A stretch of 40,082 bases of DNA from an uncultured Oscillospiraceae bacterium (GTDB lineage Bacteria > Bacillota > Clostridia > Oscillospirales > Oscillospiraceae): positions 1-40,082 of the forward strand of contig CAKTJC010000027.1 in the NCBI GenBank assembly GCA_934567355.1. The letters run 5' to 3'. The position numbers and the translations under genes are program-made. Below are positions 32,546-40,082 of this stretch, one piece after another (the stretch's first letter is position 1; each line of letters opens with the position of its first letter). The notes beneath the pieces are model-generated. The model had not been told where the DNA came from and made no database searches. It was given only the letters and a program-made list of their open reading frames with translations.

Positions 32546-32574
32546 AGAATATCATATTTCTTCTCCAAAGTCAA
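32546..32574 (-). promoter_or_regulatory. Promoter of the ABC exporter gene
   Basis: On the minus strand the -35 box is TTGACT (32569-32574) and the -10 box is TATTCT (32546-32551), separated by 17 bases. It lies just past the MFS pseudogene stop, so the exporter does not depend on that gene for transcription. Confidence 0.65.
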
Positions 32575-32592
32575 TTGGCGGCGCATGCGTTT

Positions 32593-33724
32593 TTATGTAC
32601 AATACATCCTGCGTGCAAGGACTGCGACCGGGAGAACGGAGAGAACCATCAGAACGCCGACACCCAGAAAGCTGTCTAGCCACCGCAGATGATGCCAGCA
32701 AAAACACCACTTCCAGAATGCTCCCGCCCATGTTGATCACCGAAAGAATGAACGCGCGGTTTCCCTCCTGGCTGATGGAATCAATGTAGCGGTTCTGAAT
32801 ATCCTCCTCCGGGGATCGCCAGCAGCAGCGGAAGAACCATCATCAGGCCGATTGCCGGAATTGCCGCTTTGACTGCGCCGAAGACTGCAAATGCGCCCCC
32901 TGCTGCGATGGCGGAGAGCAGCAGAACGACAGGATAGCGGCGGACTTTCAAGACCCGGAAGATCGGCTCGCGCAGCAGCTCTGCCAGAGAATACGCCAAA
33001 ATGATTCCTGTCATTGCCTCTGCCCCGATGGACAGCGCTTCCAGCTTGTTTACATAGAAGAAGCTGATCAGAAAAGAACCCAGCGTAAAGCAGGTGCTCA
33101 GCAAGATCATCAGAAATACTGTCCCAATGCCCTGCGTGTTCCAGGTGAGCTTCCTTTTCTCACGATCGTCTTCGGCAGAACCGGCTCTTTCGGGAAGCGG
33201 ATCACCAGCAGCAGACTGATACCGCATGCGGCAGCTGTGGTCACCAGCAGCCCGGTCAGCCCGAAAAAGTGATAAATCGGTGCATACAGTACCGTGCTGA
33301 CCAGAAAACCCACGGTTCCAAAATTATTGATGCGCGCCCGTTTTGCAGCAAATCCGTCTTTACGGAACAGGGAGTACAGATACGCACTGTCCGTCCCGGA
33401 CAGAAAGCAGCAGGAAATCCCTTCCACGAAGGCCTCTGCATAGAAAATGGGGAGGGAACGAAGCAAAAAACCTGCCAGCAGCACACGCGCCATGACCAGG
33501 AGCAGCTGCGCCGTGACCAGGGAGCGCTTGTATCCGATTTTATCGGAGAGAAATCCGGTGGGAATTTCAAACCACAAAATCGTCAGCGACAACGCCGCCT
33601 GAAGTACAAAGAACTGAGAATAGGAAACCCCTGCCTGCGTCCGCACCAGCAGCGCCACCGGCGCAAAAAAGACCAGACTGTTTGTCAGGCTTTGCAATTC
33701 CAGAATATCCGCTTTTTTCTTCAT
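32593..33724 (-). pseudogene. Major facilitator superfamily transporter, three frameshifts
   Basis: Translation from the ATG at 33724 (GGAGGG upstream) gives a clear MFS N-terminal half with IPTGFLSDKIGYKRSLVTAQ, the motif A loop. The frame breaks near 33140 in a run of A (one base appears missing). It continues in a second frame (TWNTQGIGTVFLMILLSTCF), breaks again near 32805, and continues in a third frame (VINMGGSILEVVFLLAS). After about 32680 only a fourth frame keeps MFS-like sequence (WLDSFLGVGVLMVLSVLPVA), ending at a stop at 32593-32595. The combined length of about 377 residues is normal. Either the gene is recently dead or the assembly has errors. The substrate is unknown. Confidence 0.88.
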
Positions 33725-33891
33725 TTTCCCTCCGTACTGAGTGGATAAGACGCTCGTTTATAGCGGCATAAATGCCGTAAAGTCCTGTTCCGTAAAGATT
33801 GGAAGAGGCACGAAAAGATCCAATTTTCTGTTGAAATGCGAGATAAATCCCCGAGCTGCCCGACTTCGGATGATTTGCTCAGAGTTTCTCC

Positions 33892-34782
33892 CTAGGCTTG
33901 GGGAATGGTAATGGGAATCAGATACTGCTGGGTATCGTGATAATTGCGCATGAGGGAGGGCATCTCGTCCTTGTAGTAAACCTCTTCCAGCCGAACCACC
34001 AGCGTGTAGTCCCCGGCGGGCATGGTTTGGTTCCAATCAAGCTCAATGGTTCCGGTGCCGTCCATGGTAACGGGAATGGACAGAATCACCAGGGTTTCGC
34101 CCAGATATTCCTGGTCGGGTTCGGAAACCAGATAAAAATCCTTCAGGTACAAATCGCCAAAATTCTGCCCGCCCTGCTGGGTGGTTTCCAGGAGGATGCC
34201 GGTTTCGGTGACCTCGGTGGGCGTGAAGGTGATGCCCCAGTCCTCCAAATCCAGGTATTGCCTTGTCCGCATATCGGTGTAGCCGATGGGCGCCGGGGTC
34301 AATTCCTGCGGAGTGGTGACGGTAAAATAATTGATGGTGTAGTTGGTGCCGTTGGGGGTTTCGTAGACATCATGAATGGTGATGAGCATATAGTCCGGGT
34401 AGGTATAGGTGAACTTTGTCAGACCGTTGTAGGTGCATTCGCCCTCCGTACACAGACCGAGGCGGGCATCCACCTGGGCATAGGCAATCAATTCTTCAAC
34501 GGAGCATTTCTCCTCCTTGACGGCCTGCTCCAAGGGAATGGCCTTGCCGTCAATGGTAACGCAGACATTGCTGACACCCTCATAGGAAATGTTGCCGCTG
34601 TAATGGTTGTCCACCTTGGAGGGAGCAATCACCTGGTAATTGTCTTCAATGCTGAACTGTAGATAGGGACGGCTGTCCACGCGCTGGGAAGCATCCGCAG
34701 CTGCCTTGAAATTGCTTAGGAACCCTGCAAGAAACAAGGGAATTGTGAACGTCAGTAACGCTTTTGTAAAACGAGGCTTCAT
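33892..34782 (-). CDS. Exported protein of unknown function
   Basis: From ATG 34782 (GGAG ten bases upstream) the product has 296 residues, beginning with a signal peptide or anchor (FTKALLTFTIPLFLAGFL) without a lipobox. The mature part is beta-rich, with stretches such as ISYEGVSNVCVTIDGKAIPL and LDLEDWGITFTPTEVTETGI. It ends in an immunoglobulin-like segment (ELDWNQTMPAGDYTLVVRLE). I do not recognise a family. It diverges from the YfhO gene across a 128-bp gap. The 167 bases beyond its stop hold a small palindrome (CGGCATTTATGCCG near 33762-33775) and no clear gene. Confidence 0.7.
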   Translation of the reverse strand: MKPRFTKALLTFTIPLFLAGFLSNFKAAADASQRVDSRPYLQFSIEDNYQVIAPSKVDNHYSGNISYEGVSNVCVTIDGKAIPLEQAVKEEKCSVEELIAYAQVDARLGLCTEGECTYNGLTKFTYTYPDYMLITIHDVYETPNGTNYTINYFTVTTPQELTPAPIGYTDMRTRQYLDLEDWGITFTPTEVTETGILLETTQQGGQNFGDLYLKDFYLVSEPDQEYLGETLVILSIPVTMDGTGTIELDWNQTMPAGDYTLVVRLEEVYYKDEMPSLMRNYHDTQQYLIPITIPQA

Positions 34783-34843
34783 ATTCGATGACTCCAATCT
34801 TTGAAAATTTGAGACCTTAATATTTTCTTTCGAAATTCACCAC

Positions 34844-34872
34844 TTTACCTGGCGGGAAAAACATGGTAAAAT
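34844..34872 (+). promoter_or_regulatory. Promoter of the YfhO family gene
   Basis: The -35 box TTTACC (34844-34849) and -10 box TAAAAT (34867-34872) are 17 bases apart, with ATGG directly before the -10 box as in the opp promoter. The start would be near 34879, about 30 bases before the first ATG. Confidence 0.5.
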
Positions 34873-34910
34873 AATACGGGTTTTGCCCATAATACCATGG
34901 GAGGCAGAAA

Positions 34911-37900
34911 ATGCTGCTGCGCTCCCAGAAAATCCTTCGGAGGATCACCCAAATGAAATTAACAAGAAAACCGCGCCTGCGGGGGAGCGGATGGAACTGC
35001 CTGCTTGCCTTCCTGATCCCCTTCGGCGGCATGCTGCTGGTGATGCTGGTAAACGGCTATCATCCCTTCGGCACCTCGGCCATGCTGTATTCGGACAATT
35101 ATCACCAGTACTATCCCTTCTTCGTCTCCTTCCGCCGGGCGCTGCTCAGCGGCGACAGCCTGCTCTACAGCTGGGATGTGGGCATGGGCGTGGACTATCT
35201 GGGCCTGATCGCCTATTATCTGGGCAGTCCCCTGAATCTGCTCAGCGTGCTGGTGCCGGAGAGCCAGGTGCTGAATTATTTCTGCCTGCTGGTGCCCATC
35301 AAGCTGGGGCTGGCGGGGCTGTTCTTCAGCATCTTCCTGCATAAGCTCTTCGACCGGGACGATTTTTCCATTGCCCTGTTCGGCGGCTTTTATGCCCTGT
35401 GCGCCTGGGCGCTGGGCTACCAGTGGAATGTGATGTGGCTGGATACCTTCGCCCTGCTGCCGCTGGTGACGCTGGGCATGGTGCAGCTGCTGCGGGATAA
35501 GAAATTCGTGCTCTATACCGTCACCCTGGCGCTGGCGGTGATCTCCAATTATTATATCGGCTTCTTTGTATGCATTTTCGTCTTCCTGTGCTTCTTCTGC
35601 TATGAGATCTGCTGCCCCCGGGGCTGGAAGCGGTTTTTCGCCGACCTGCTGCGCATCGGCATCTTCTCGGTGCTGGCGCTGGGTATGACGGCATTCCTGA
35701 CCGTCACGGCCATGGCGGCGCTGCAGACTACCCAGTCCAGCGTGAACAAATTCCCCACCGGCCTGCGGCTGAACATTGCCTCCACCAACGATCTCAAGGG
35801 ACTGCTGGATGCCATGCGCCAGGTGGCGGGCAACATGGGCGGCGGCATCGAGCCCAGCTTCAAGGAGGGGCTGCCCAACCTGTACTGCGGCGTGGGCAGC
35901 ATCATGCTGGGCATTCTGTTCCTGATCTCCTGGGATGTGAAGTGGCGCGATAAGCTGTGCAGCCTGTTCCTGCTGCTCTTCTTCAATGCCAGCTTTGTTA
36001 TCCGCCAGCTGGACTATATCTGGCACGGCTTCCATTTCCCCAATATGATCCCCTATCGGTTCAGCTTCCTGTATAGCTTTGTGCTGCTGGTGATGGCCTA
36101 CCGCGCCTGGATCTTGCGGCGGCGGTTCGAGCCGCTGCAGATCGTCACATCGGGGCTGCTGACCGCCGCCATTTTGTGCTGCTGCAAGGATTTCATGAAG
36201 ACCCAGAGCATTCCGCTGTTCGGAAAGCAGATGGATGTGCATGTGTACATTCTGTACAATGCCTTCTTCTTTGTGCTGTATCTGGTGATCCTGCTGCTGG
36301 GCAGCTTCCGCGCCAAGCCCAAGGAGGAGACGCAGGAGGAGACCCAGCGCGTCCGCCGGGTGCAGCGCCGCCGGAGCCGGATCACCAAGCGCTGCGTATG
36401 CACCGTGATGGCGCTGGAGCTGGCGGCCACCCTGACCGCCTTCGGCTTCTATTTCCCCGGCACCAATGTGATAGACTATCCCAGGGGCACGGAAGCGGCG
36501 GCGTCCATGATCCGCTACATGCAGGAGCGGGAGGCGGATACCCTCTTCTACCGGGCGGAGACGGCTCATTCCCAGACCCTTAACGACGGCGCGCTGAACG
36601 GCTATTCCGGCATCTCCACCTTCACCAGCTCCGCCAATGTGCACATCACGGAATTTATGCGCGCCCTGGGCTATGGGGCGAAGAACACCTATAACCGCTA
36701 CTGCTTCGAGGAAAGCTCCCCGGTTGCAAATCTCTTCCTGAACCTGAAATACATGATCGAGCGGGACGGAAGAGACCGCAGCAGCTCCTGCTTTGAGGAG
36801 GTGCACCATTTCGGCGGCGTGTACCTGTACCGCAATACGGCCTACCTGCCCCTTGGCTTCCTGACGGAGCCCCAGCTGGCACAGGTGGATTTCCTGACCG
36901 GAGATTGTTCCTTTGGCTTCCAGAATGAGCTGTTCCGGGCGGCCACCGGTGTGACCGATGATGTGTGGCATACGATTCCGGACGAATACTGGGATGTGTT
37001 TGGCAGCGGCGTAGAGGTGCCGGAGTACAACCCCAGCGGTTATTGCCGATACGAAAATCCAACTGCCAGCTCTGTTGTGACCTATTCCTATGTAGCGGAT
37101 CTGGATGGATTTGCCTGTGTGCGGCTGGATCTTCCGAAGCGCAATGATTTCTATGTCAGCGTTAACGGGGTGGATTTGTACCGTGAAAATATCAGTCTGC
37201 CTCAGATGCTTGCCATTTCCGATGTAAAGTCGGGGGATATAATCGACATCCGCATTCTGTGCAAGGCAGGTGAGAGCGGCACGGCAAATGTCAGCGTAGC
37301 CATCATGGATGATGCGTTGTTCCGCTTGGGCTATGAACTGCTGAGCAATTCCGCGCTGGAGCTCACCTCCTTCTCCAATACGCTGGTGGAGGGCACCATC
37401 AATTGCTCCCGGGATGGCCTGCTGTATACCTCCATCCCCCAGAACGGCAACTGGTACGCCGAGGTGGATGGCCAGCCCCAGGAGACGGTGCTGATCGGCG
37501 ACTGCATGATCGGCTTGAACCTGACCCAGGGCGCCCACACCCTACGCTTTGTCTACCGCAATCACGCATTCCGCCTGGGCGCCGTCATTTCGGCGGCCAG
37601 TGCGGCGATTTCTCTGCTGCTGGCGATAGTCTGCCGCCCCCGGAAAAAGCAGGAGGAGCAGCCGGACGAGGCGGAACCGGAGCTTCACCCGGAGCGCCCC
37701 CGCCCCGAAATCGAAATGCCGCCCCTGAACCCTGCCGAAGCGGAGCTGGTGGAAGCGGATGAACCCTTCGTCCTTCAGCCCCTGACCCCGGAGCACCCTG
37801 CCAACGGGGAAAAGCCGGAGGAAGCCGGTGCGGAAGCGCCAGGGGAAACCGGTGAGGAAAAGCCCCAACCCCCGGAGGCATCCGCCCCCGCAGAGGAGCC

Positions 37901-37943
37901 GCCCGCTGCCGCTCAACCGCCTCAGGAGGACACAGAAGCATAA
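34911..37943 (+). CDS. YfhO family membrane protein with acidic C-terminal tail
   Basis: The first 500 or so residues hold about 12 membrane helices with the YfhO landmark DNYHQYYPFFVSFRRALLSG, followed by LYSWDVGMGVDYLGLIAYYL. A large external domain (about 520-890) and a last helix (AVISAASAAISLLLAIV) follow. YfhO proteins are GT-C-like membrane proteins; Bacillus YfhO is linked to glycosylation of lipoteichoic acid. The final 100 residues, after RPRKKQEEQ, are rich in Pro and Glu, strongly acidic and probably disordered, an addition to the usual architecture. ATG 34911 has GGGAGG six bases upstream; ATG 34953 with GGAGG is an equally good start and would remove 14 residues. Confidence 0.9.
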   Translation: MLLRSQKILRRITQMKLTRKPRLRGSGWNCLLAFLIPFGGMLLVMLVNGYHPFGTSAMLYSDNYHQYYPFFVSFRRALLSGDSLLYSWDVGMGVDYLGLIAYYLGSPLNLLSVLVPESQVLNYFCLLVPIKLGLAGLFFSIFLHKLFDRDDFSIALFGGFYALCAWALGYQWNVMWLDTFALLPLVTLGMVQLLRDKKFVLYTVTLALAVISNYYIGFFVCIFVFLCFFCYEICCPRGWKRFFADLLRIGIFSVLALGMTAFLTVTAMAALQTTQSSVNKFPTGLRLNIASTNDLKGLLDAMRQVAGNMGGGIEPSFKEGLPNLYCGVGSIMLGILFLISWDVKWRDKLCSLFLLLFFNASFVIRQLDYIWHGFHFPNMIPYRFSFLYSFVLLVMAYRAWILRRRFEPLQIVTSGLLTAAILCCCKDFMKTQSIPLFGKQMDVHVYILYNAFFFVLYLVILLLGSFRAKPKEETQEETQRVRRVQRRRSRITKRCVCTVMALELAATLTAFGFYFPGTNVIDYPRGTEAAASMIRYMQEREADTLFYRAETAHSQTLNDGALNGYSGISTFTSSANVHITEFMRALGYGAKNTYNRYCFEESSPVANLFLNLKYMIERDGRDRSSSCFEEVHHFGGVYLYRNTAYLPLGFLTEPQLAQVDFLTGDCSFGFQNELFRAATGVTDDVWHTIPDEYWDVFGSGVEVPEYNPSGYCRYENPTASSVVTYSYVADLDGFACVRLDLPKRNDFYVSVNGVDLYRENISLPQMLAISDVKSGDIIDIRILCKAGESGTANVSVAIMDDALFRLGYELLSNSALELTSFSNTLVEGTINCSRDGLLYTSIPQNGNWYAEVDGQPQETVLIGDCMIGLNLTQGAHTLRFVYRNHAFRLGAVISAASAAISLLLAIVCRPRKKQEEQPDEAEPELHPERPRPEIEMPPLNPAEAELVEADEPFVLQPLTPEHPANGEKPEEAGAEAPGETGEEKPQPPEASAPAEEPPAAAQPPQEDTEA

Positions 37944-37947
37944 GAAC

Positions 37948-37990
37948 AGCCGGATGAATTCCTTTTTCTGGAATTCATCCGGCTGCTTTT
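37948..37990. terminator. Bidirectional terminator
   Basis: AGCCGGATGAATTCC (37948-37962) and GGAATTCATCCGGCT (37970-37984) form a perfect 15-bp stem, with GCTTTT after it on the plus strand. It separates the converging YfhO and flavin-split-barrel genes. Confidence 0.85.
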
Positions 37991-38393
37991 ACGTCCATTC
38001 GTACCTTGTCCCGTGGGACAGGAGTACTGCTTCGGTGAGGGTGATGCGCAGAATGACGGTGTTTTCGTCATCAAAATTGTTGTGCCCATTGTCGATCCAT
38101 GCGGCAAAGGCGGCGCGCAGCTTTGCCGCAATGGCTGCGTTTTCCGGCTTGCGGAACCAGCCAAGGCTCTCACCCGTTCCCCGACCGGTGAACCACTCCC
38201 CGGCCAGCGCCACATGGGGGCAGGCGGCAATTTGACGCATTTTATTGGACAGGGCATAGGTAATGACGTAAAACGCGCCTTCTTCATAGTAGGCATTCAC
38301 ATACCGCACGGCGGGAAGTCCATGCTCCACTGTCGCCAGGGCAAGCACATTGTCCTTGCCAAAGCGCTCGGTCATCAATTGCTTCATGCTCAT
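37989..38393 (-). CDS. Pyridoxamine 5'-phosphate oxidase-like flavin-binding protein
   Basis: The 134 residues show the split-barrel pattern: LALATVEHGLPAVRYVNAYY, FYVITYALSNKMRQIAACPH, then VALAGEWFTGRGTGESLG. Members of this small family bind FMN or F420-like cofactors or haem, and many have unknown substrates. The start ATG at 38393 overlaps the stop of the upstream acetyltransferase (ATGA); an ATG six bases later is possible. The two genes form one unit behind the leader at 38933-39026. It ends at a bidirectional terminator shared with the YfhO gene. Confidence 0.85.
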   Translation of the reverse strand: MSMKQLMTERFGKDNVLALATVEHGLPAVRYVNAYYEEGAFYVITYALSNKMRQIAACPHVALAGEWFTGRGTGESLGWFRKPENAAIAAKLRAAFAAWIDNGHNNFDDENTVILRITLTEAVLLSHGTRYEWT

Positions 38394-38932
38394 TTTGCGT
38401 TTCTCCTGTCGCTGCACAGCAGGGCGTAGACATAGGTATCCTTCCAGATGGGGTTCCCCCGTTCATCCGTCCAGAAGGAAACATTTTGCCGCAGATGCCC
38501 TTCCCGCCGGAAGCCGAGCCGCTCCAAGAGACGCCAGGATGCGCTGTTTTCCGGGTCGCATTCCGCATAGATGCGGTGTGCGCCCTGCTGAAAAGCGAGA
38601 GAGATCAGCGCTCCGCAGGCTTCGGCAGCATAGCCCATGCCCCAGAAATGCCGGTTCAGCACATAGCCGATTTCCAGCGAGTCGAAGTCCCGTTTTCCAA
38701 GATAGACATTGCCGATCATCTTCCCGCTTTCTGCGCATACGATGGCGACCATCTCATCGGTGCCGATGCGCCAGGTCAGATTCTCCCGCACCTCGTCCAT
38801 GGACATGGGCTTATAAGGCTCGAATTTTACGACCTGTGCGTCGGAAAGGTATTCGTAAAGATCATTCAGATCCGTTTCCCGATACCGCCGCAGGATCAGC
38901 CGCTGGGTCTGCAGTTGTTCATTTGGTCCCAT
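38390..38932 (-). CDS. GNAT acetyltransferase (RimJ/RimL-like)
   Basis: The 180-residue product begins LQTQRLILRRYRETDLNDLY, the usual start of RimJ/RimL-type acetyltransferases. It has the acetyl-CoA loop FWGMGYAAEACGALI and the C-terminal motif ECDPENSASWRLLERLGFRR. Relatives acetylate ribosomal proteins, antibiotics or other small amines; the substrate here is unknown. ATG 38932 with AAAGGG upstream is preferred. A longer start at 38977 lies inside the terminator-like hairpin directly behind AAGGGG. It is coupled to the flavin-binding protein gene by an ATGA overlap. Confidence 0.88.
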   Translation of the reverse strand: MGPNEQLQTQRLILRRYRETDLNDLYEYLSDAQVVKFEPYKPMSMDEVRENLTWRIGTDEMVAIVCAESGKMIGNVYLGKRDFDSLEIGYVLNRHFWGMGYAAEACGALISLAFQQGAHRIYAECDPENSASWRLLERLGFRREGHLRQNVSFWTDERGNPIWKDTYVYALLCSDRRNAK

Positions 38933-38957
38933 TTTTCTTGCGCCCTTTCTTCCGGCC

Positions 38958-39001
38958 GCAAAAAGACGCAAAGCCATCCCCTTGGGATTAGCCCTGCGTC
39001 T
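38958..39001 (-). promoter_or_regulatory. Terminator-like hairpin in the GNAT leader, possible attenuator
   Basis: On the minus strand AGACGCA (38995-39001) pairs with TGCGTCT (38964-38970), with an inner AATCCC/GGGAT stem, and TTTTTG follows. It can end the transcript of the upstream reductase. A consensus promoter lies between that gene and the hairpin, so GNAT transcripts must also pass it. Confidence 0.6.
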
Positions 39002-39032
39002 AAAGCGTCCGGCATTTATTTTCTATCGCTTC

Positions 39033-39060
39033 ATTATAAGGCAGCAGACGGAAATGTCAA
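39033..39060 (-). promoter_or_regulatory. Consensus promoter of the GNAT/flavin-protein unit
   Basis: On the minus strand the -35 box is TTGACA (39055-39060) and the -10 box is TATAAT (39033-39038), with a 16-base spacer. The start would be near 39026, giving a leader of about 95 bases that contains the hairpin at 38958-39001. Confidence 0.75.
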
Positions 39061-39087
39061 GTGTTTTTGCATTTCGCCGGATCGCTG

Positions 39088-40005
39088 TCAATGCATGTAT
39101 TTTCCGGCTTCCATCTCCAGCGCCTGCCATACCGGATATGCCGCGCCGTGCTCATCAAAGAACTGTTTCAGATCCCGGTTCAGCGCGCTCATTTCATCGA
39201 CGGCGTTCATGGCATGGTCGGAGGCGCAGATTTTTCCGAGACTCGTTGCGCACATGAGCTTGAAAAAGCGCAGGCAGGTCTTGCGATATGCGGCGCCCTC
39301 AAATTCCGCATCCGCCTTCGGCAGGATCTCATGCCCGGCATCCCTGATCGCGCGGTAGGCCTCAATGTTGGCATCGATCATCCGGCTCAGATAGGCCGTG
39401 TTGCCCTTGAGCTTTTTCAGATCGCCGTCCGTTTTGTAGCACGCGAAGGCTGCCGGGATCACGAACGCCGCATGGCAGAGCAGGTAGTCCTCCATATTCG
39501 GCTCGTAGACTACCTTGTATTTCGTGCCGTTGAAAATCCGGCCGATCAGCTGCTCATTCGAGGGCATCCCCGGAAGCTGCCCGATGGTGATCTTCTTGAG
39601 GTCAATGGACGCCACCCGGTCAGGCTCCCGATGCCCCGCCGAGAGCGCAAAGGCAAACATTACGTTTTTCTCCGGCAGGGAAGCGACAACCGCTCTGGTG
39701 CGCACGTCGTTGCCCACGAAGACAATATTCTTTGTGGGATTCGCCCGCAGCACATCCGCGATCGAACCGATCTGCGTATAGCGCATGACGACAAAGATCA
39801 CATCGTACGTATCCTCCGGCCTCAGCTCAGTCACCACCGGGATCTGGGTGACCGATGTGCGCAGTGAAAATTTATCCTTGATCCGCAGACCGTTTTTTTG
39901 AATTGCCTCCGCCCAGTTCCCCCGCGCAAGCAATGTGACATCCTTCCCCGCGCGCAGCAGATTCCTTGCGAGATTACAGCCGAGCACGCCTGCGCCGAAT
40001 ACTAA
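39088..40005 (-). pseudogene. Ketopantoate reductase family protein, 5' end replaced
   Basis: The frame begins inside the Rossmann dinucleotide motif: LVFGAGVLGCNLARNLLRAG with GAGVLG. It continues with VTLLARG, DVIFVVMRYTQ and a helical C-terminal domain as in ApbA/PanE-type reductases, which use NADPH to reduce 2-keto acids. About 305 residues remain. The first few native residues (normally Met-Lys-Ile or similar) are missing, because the sequence beyond about 40005 is unrelated although the frame stays open to the window edge. The first in-frame ATG, at 39987, lies within the nucleotide-binding motif and would not give a working enzyme. The family covers more than pantoate synthesis, so the substrate is uncertain. 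Confidence 0.8.
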
Positions 40006-40082
40006 GGAACCTCTGAATAAATTGTCTGCGGCTGGACAGCGGGTCTTTTGCTCCCATGCCGCAGGATGAAAAATGGGAAATA
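40006..40082. mobile_element. Probable insertion-element end at the right edge
   Basis: The reductase reading frame loses family likeness exactly at GGAACCTCTGAATAA (from 40006). The last 77 bases are unrelated to it. A sharp break within the first codons of a gene, at the edge of an assembled sequence, is typical of an insertion element end. CTAA at 40002-40005 could be a target duplication. No transposase is visible, so the element type is unproven. Confidence 0.4.

Noticed and set aside
33758..34036. Minus-strand frame ending LPIFTEQDFTAFMPL
   Set aside because: It overlaps the exported-protein gene in another frame and has no start of its own. It could be a gene remnant in 33758-33891, but nothing supports a family.
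34959..37538. 859-codon frame antisense to the YfhO gene
   Set aside because: Mirror of biased codon use; Gln/His-rich translation without motifs.

Overview
The window looks like a chromosomal segment, possibly a whole contig, from a Gram-positive anaerobe of the Clostridia, most likely an Oscillospiraceae-type gut bacterium (inference). The grounds are strong AGGAGG-type ribosome binding sites, LAGC lipoboxes, an oppABCDF operon in the codon style of that group, LytTR/DUF3021 and cysteine-rich KTR genes, and a YfhO-type membrane protein. Both edges cut a gene at a junction with unrelated sequence, which suggests that mobile or repeated elements flank the segment.

Layout. Positions 1-7790 are visibly more A+T-rich than the rest and read as accessory DNA. 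They hold a YesM/YesN-type two-component pair whose regulator has lost its DNA-binding domain, a ROK repressor, a divergent carboxylesterase with an overlapping metallo-beta-lactamase-fold hydrolase, and a decayed tyrosine integrase. Next to the integrase lies a duplicated 3' end of a tRNA-Thr gene, followed by the intact tRNA-Thr. Positions 8173-12880 (minus) form a four-gene envelope operon: GT2-GtrA glycosyltransferase, phosphodiester glycosidase, a membrane-anchored protein with a basic disordered tail, and a PAP2 phosphatase. Positions 13483-21590 (plus) are an unusual oligopeptide ABC transporter operon. Positions 21604-30831 (plus) carry mostly small accessory genes: a LytTR/DUF3021/KTR/GNAT/DUF2087 operon, a TetR/KTR pair, a DUF998 protein, two lipoproteins (one with a metallopeptidase motif) and a methyltransferase. 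Positions 30872-34782 (minus) hold an ABC exporter, a frameshifted MFS transporter and an exported protein of unknown function. A large YfhO family protein follows at 34911-37943, then a GNAT/flavin-split-barrel pair behind a possible attenuator, and a ketopantoate-reductase-like gene broken at the right edge.

The most remarkable system is the opp operon. By reading, its substrate-binding protein appears circularly permuted: the segment that normally ends OppA sits directly after the signal peptide, and the protein stops where that segment would normally begin. It also lacks the usual lipobox cysteine. Its partners are enlarged too: OppB has about 270 extracytoplasmic residues between its first two helices, OppD has about 200 extra residues between Walker A and the Q-loop, and OppF ends in two predicted membrane helices. 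Together these suggest a co-evolved, remodelled peptide importer.

Regulation visible in the sequence includes several near-consensus sigma-A promoters, a TetR palindrome, a ROK-proximal inverted repeat, a pair of direct repeats 21 bp apart before the LytTR gene (the spacing typical of LytTR sites), a second 21-bp repeat pair before the DUF998 gene, and a promoter that must read through a terminator-like hairpin to reach a GNAT gene.
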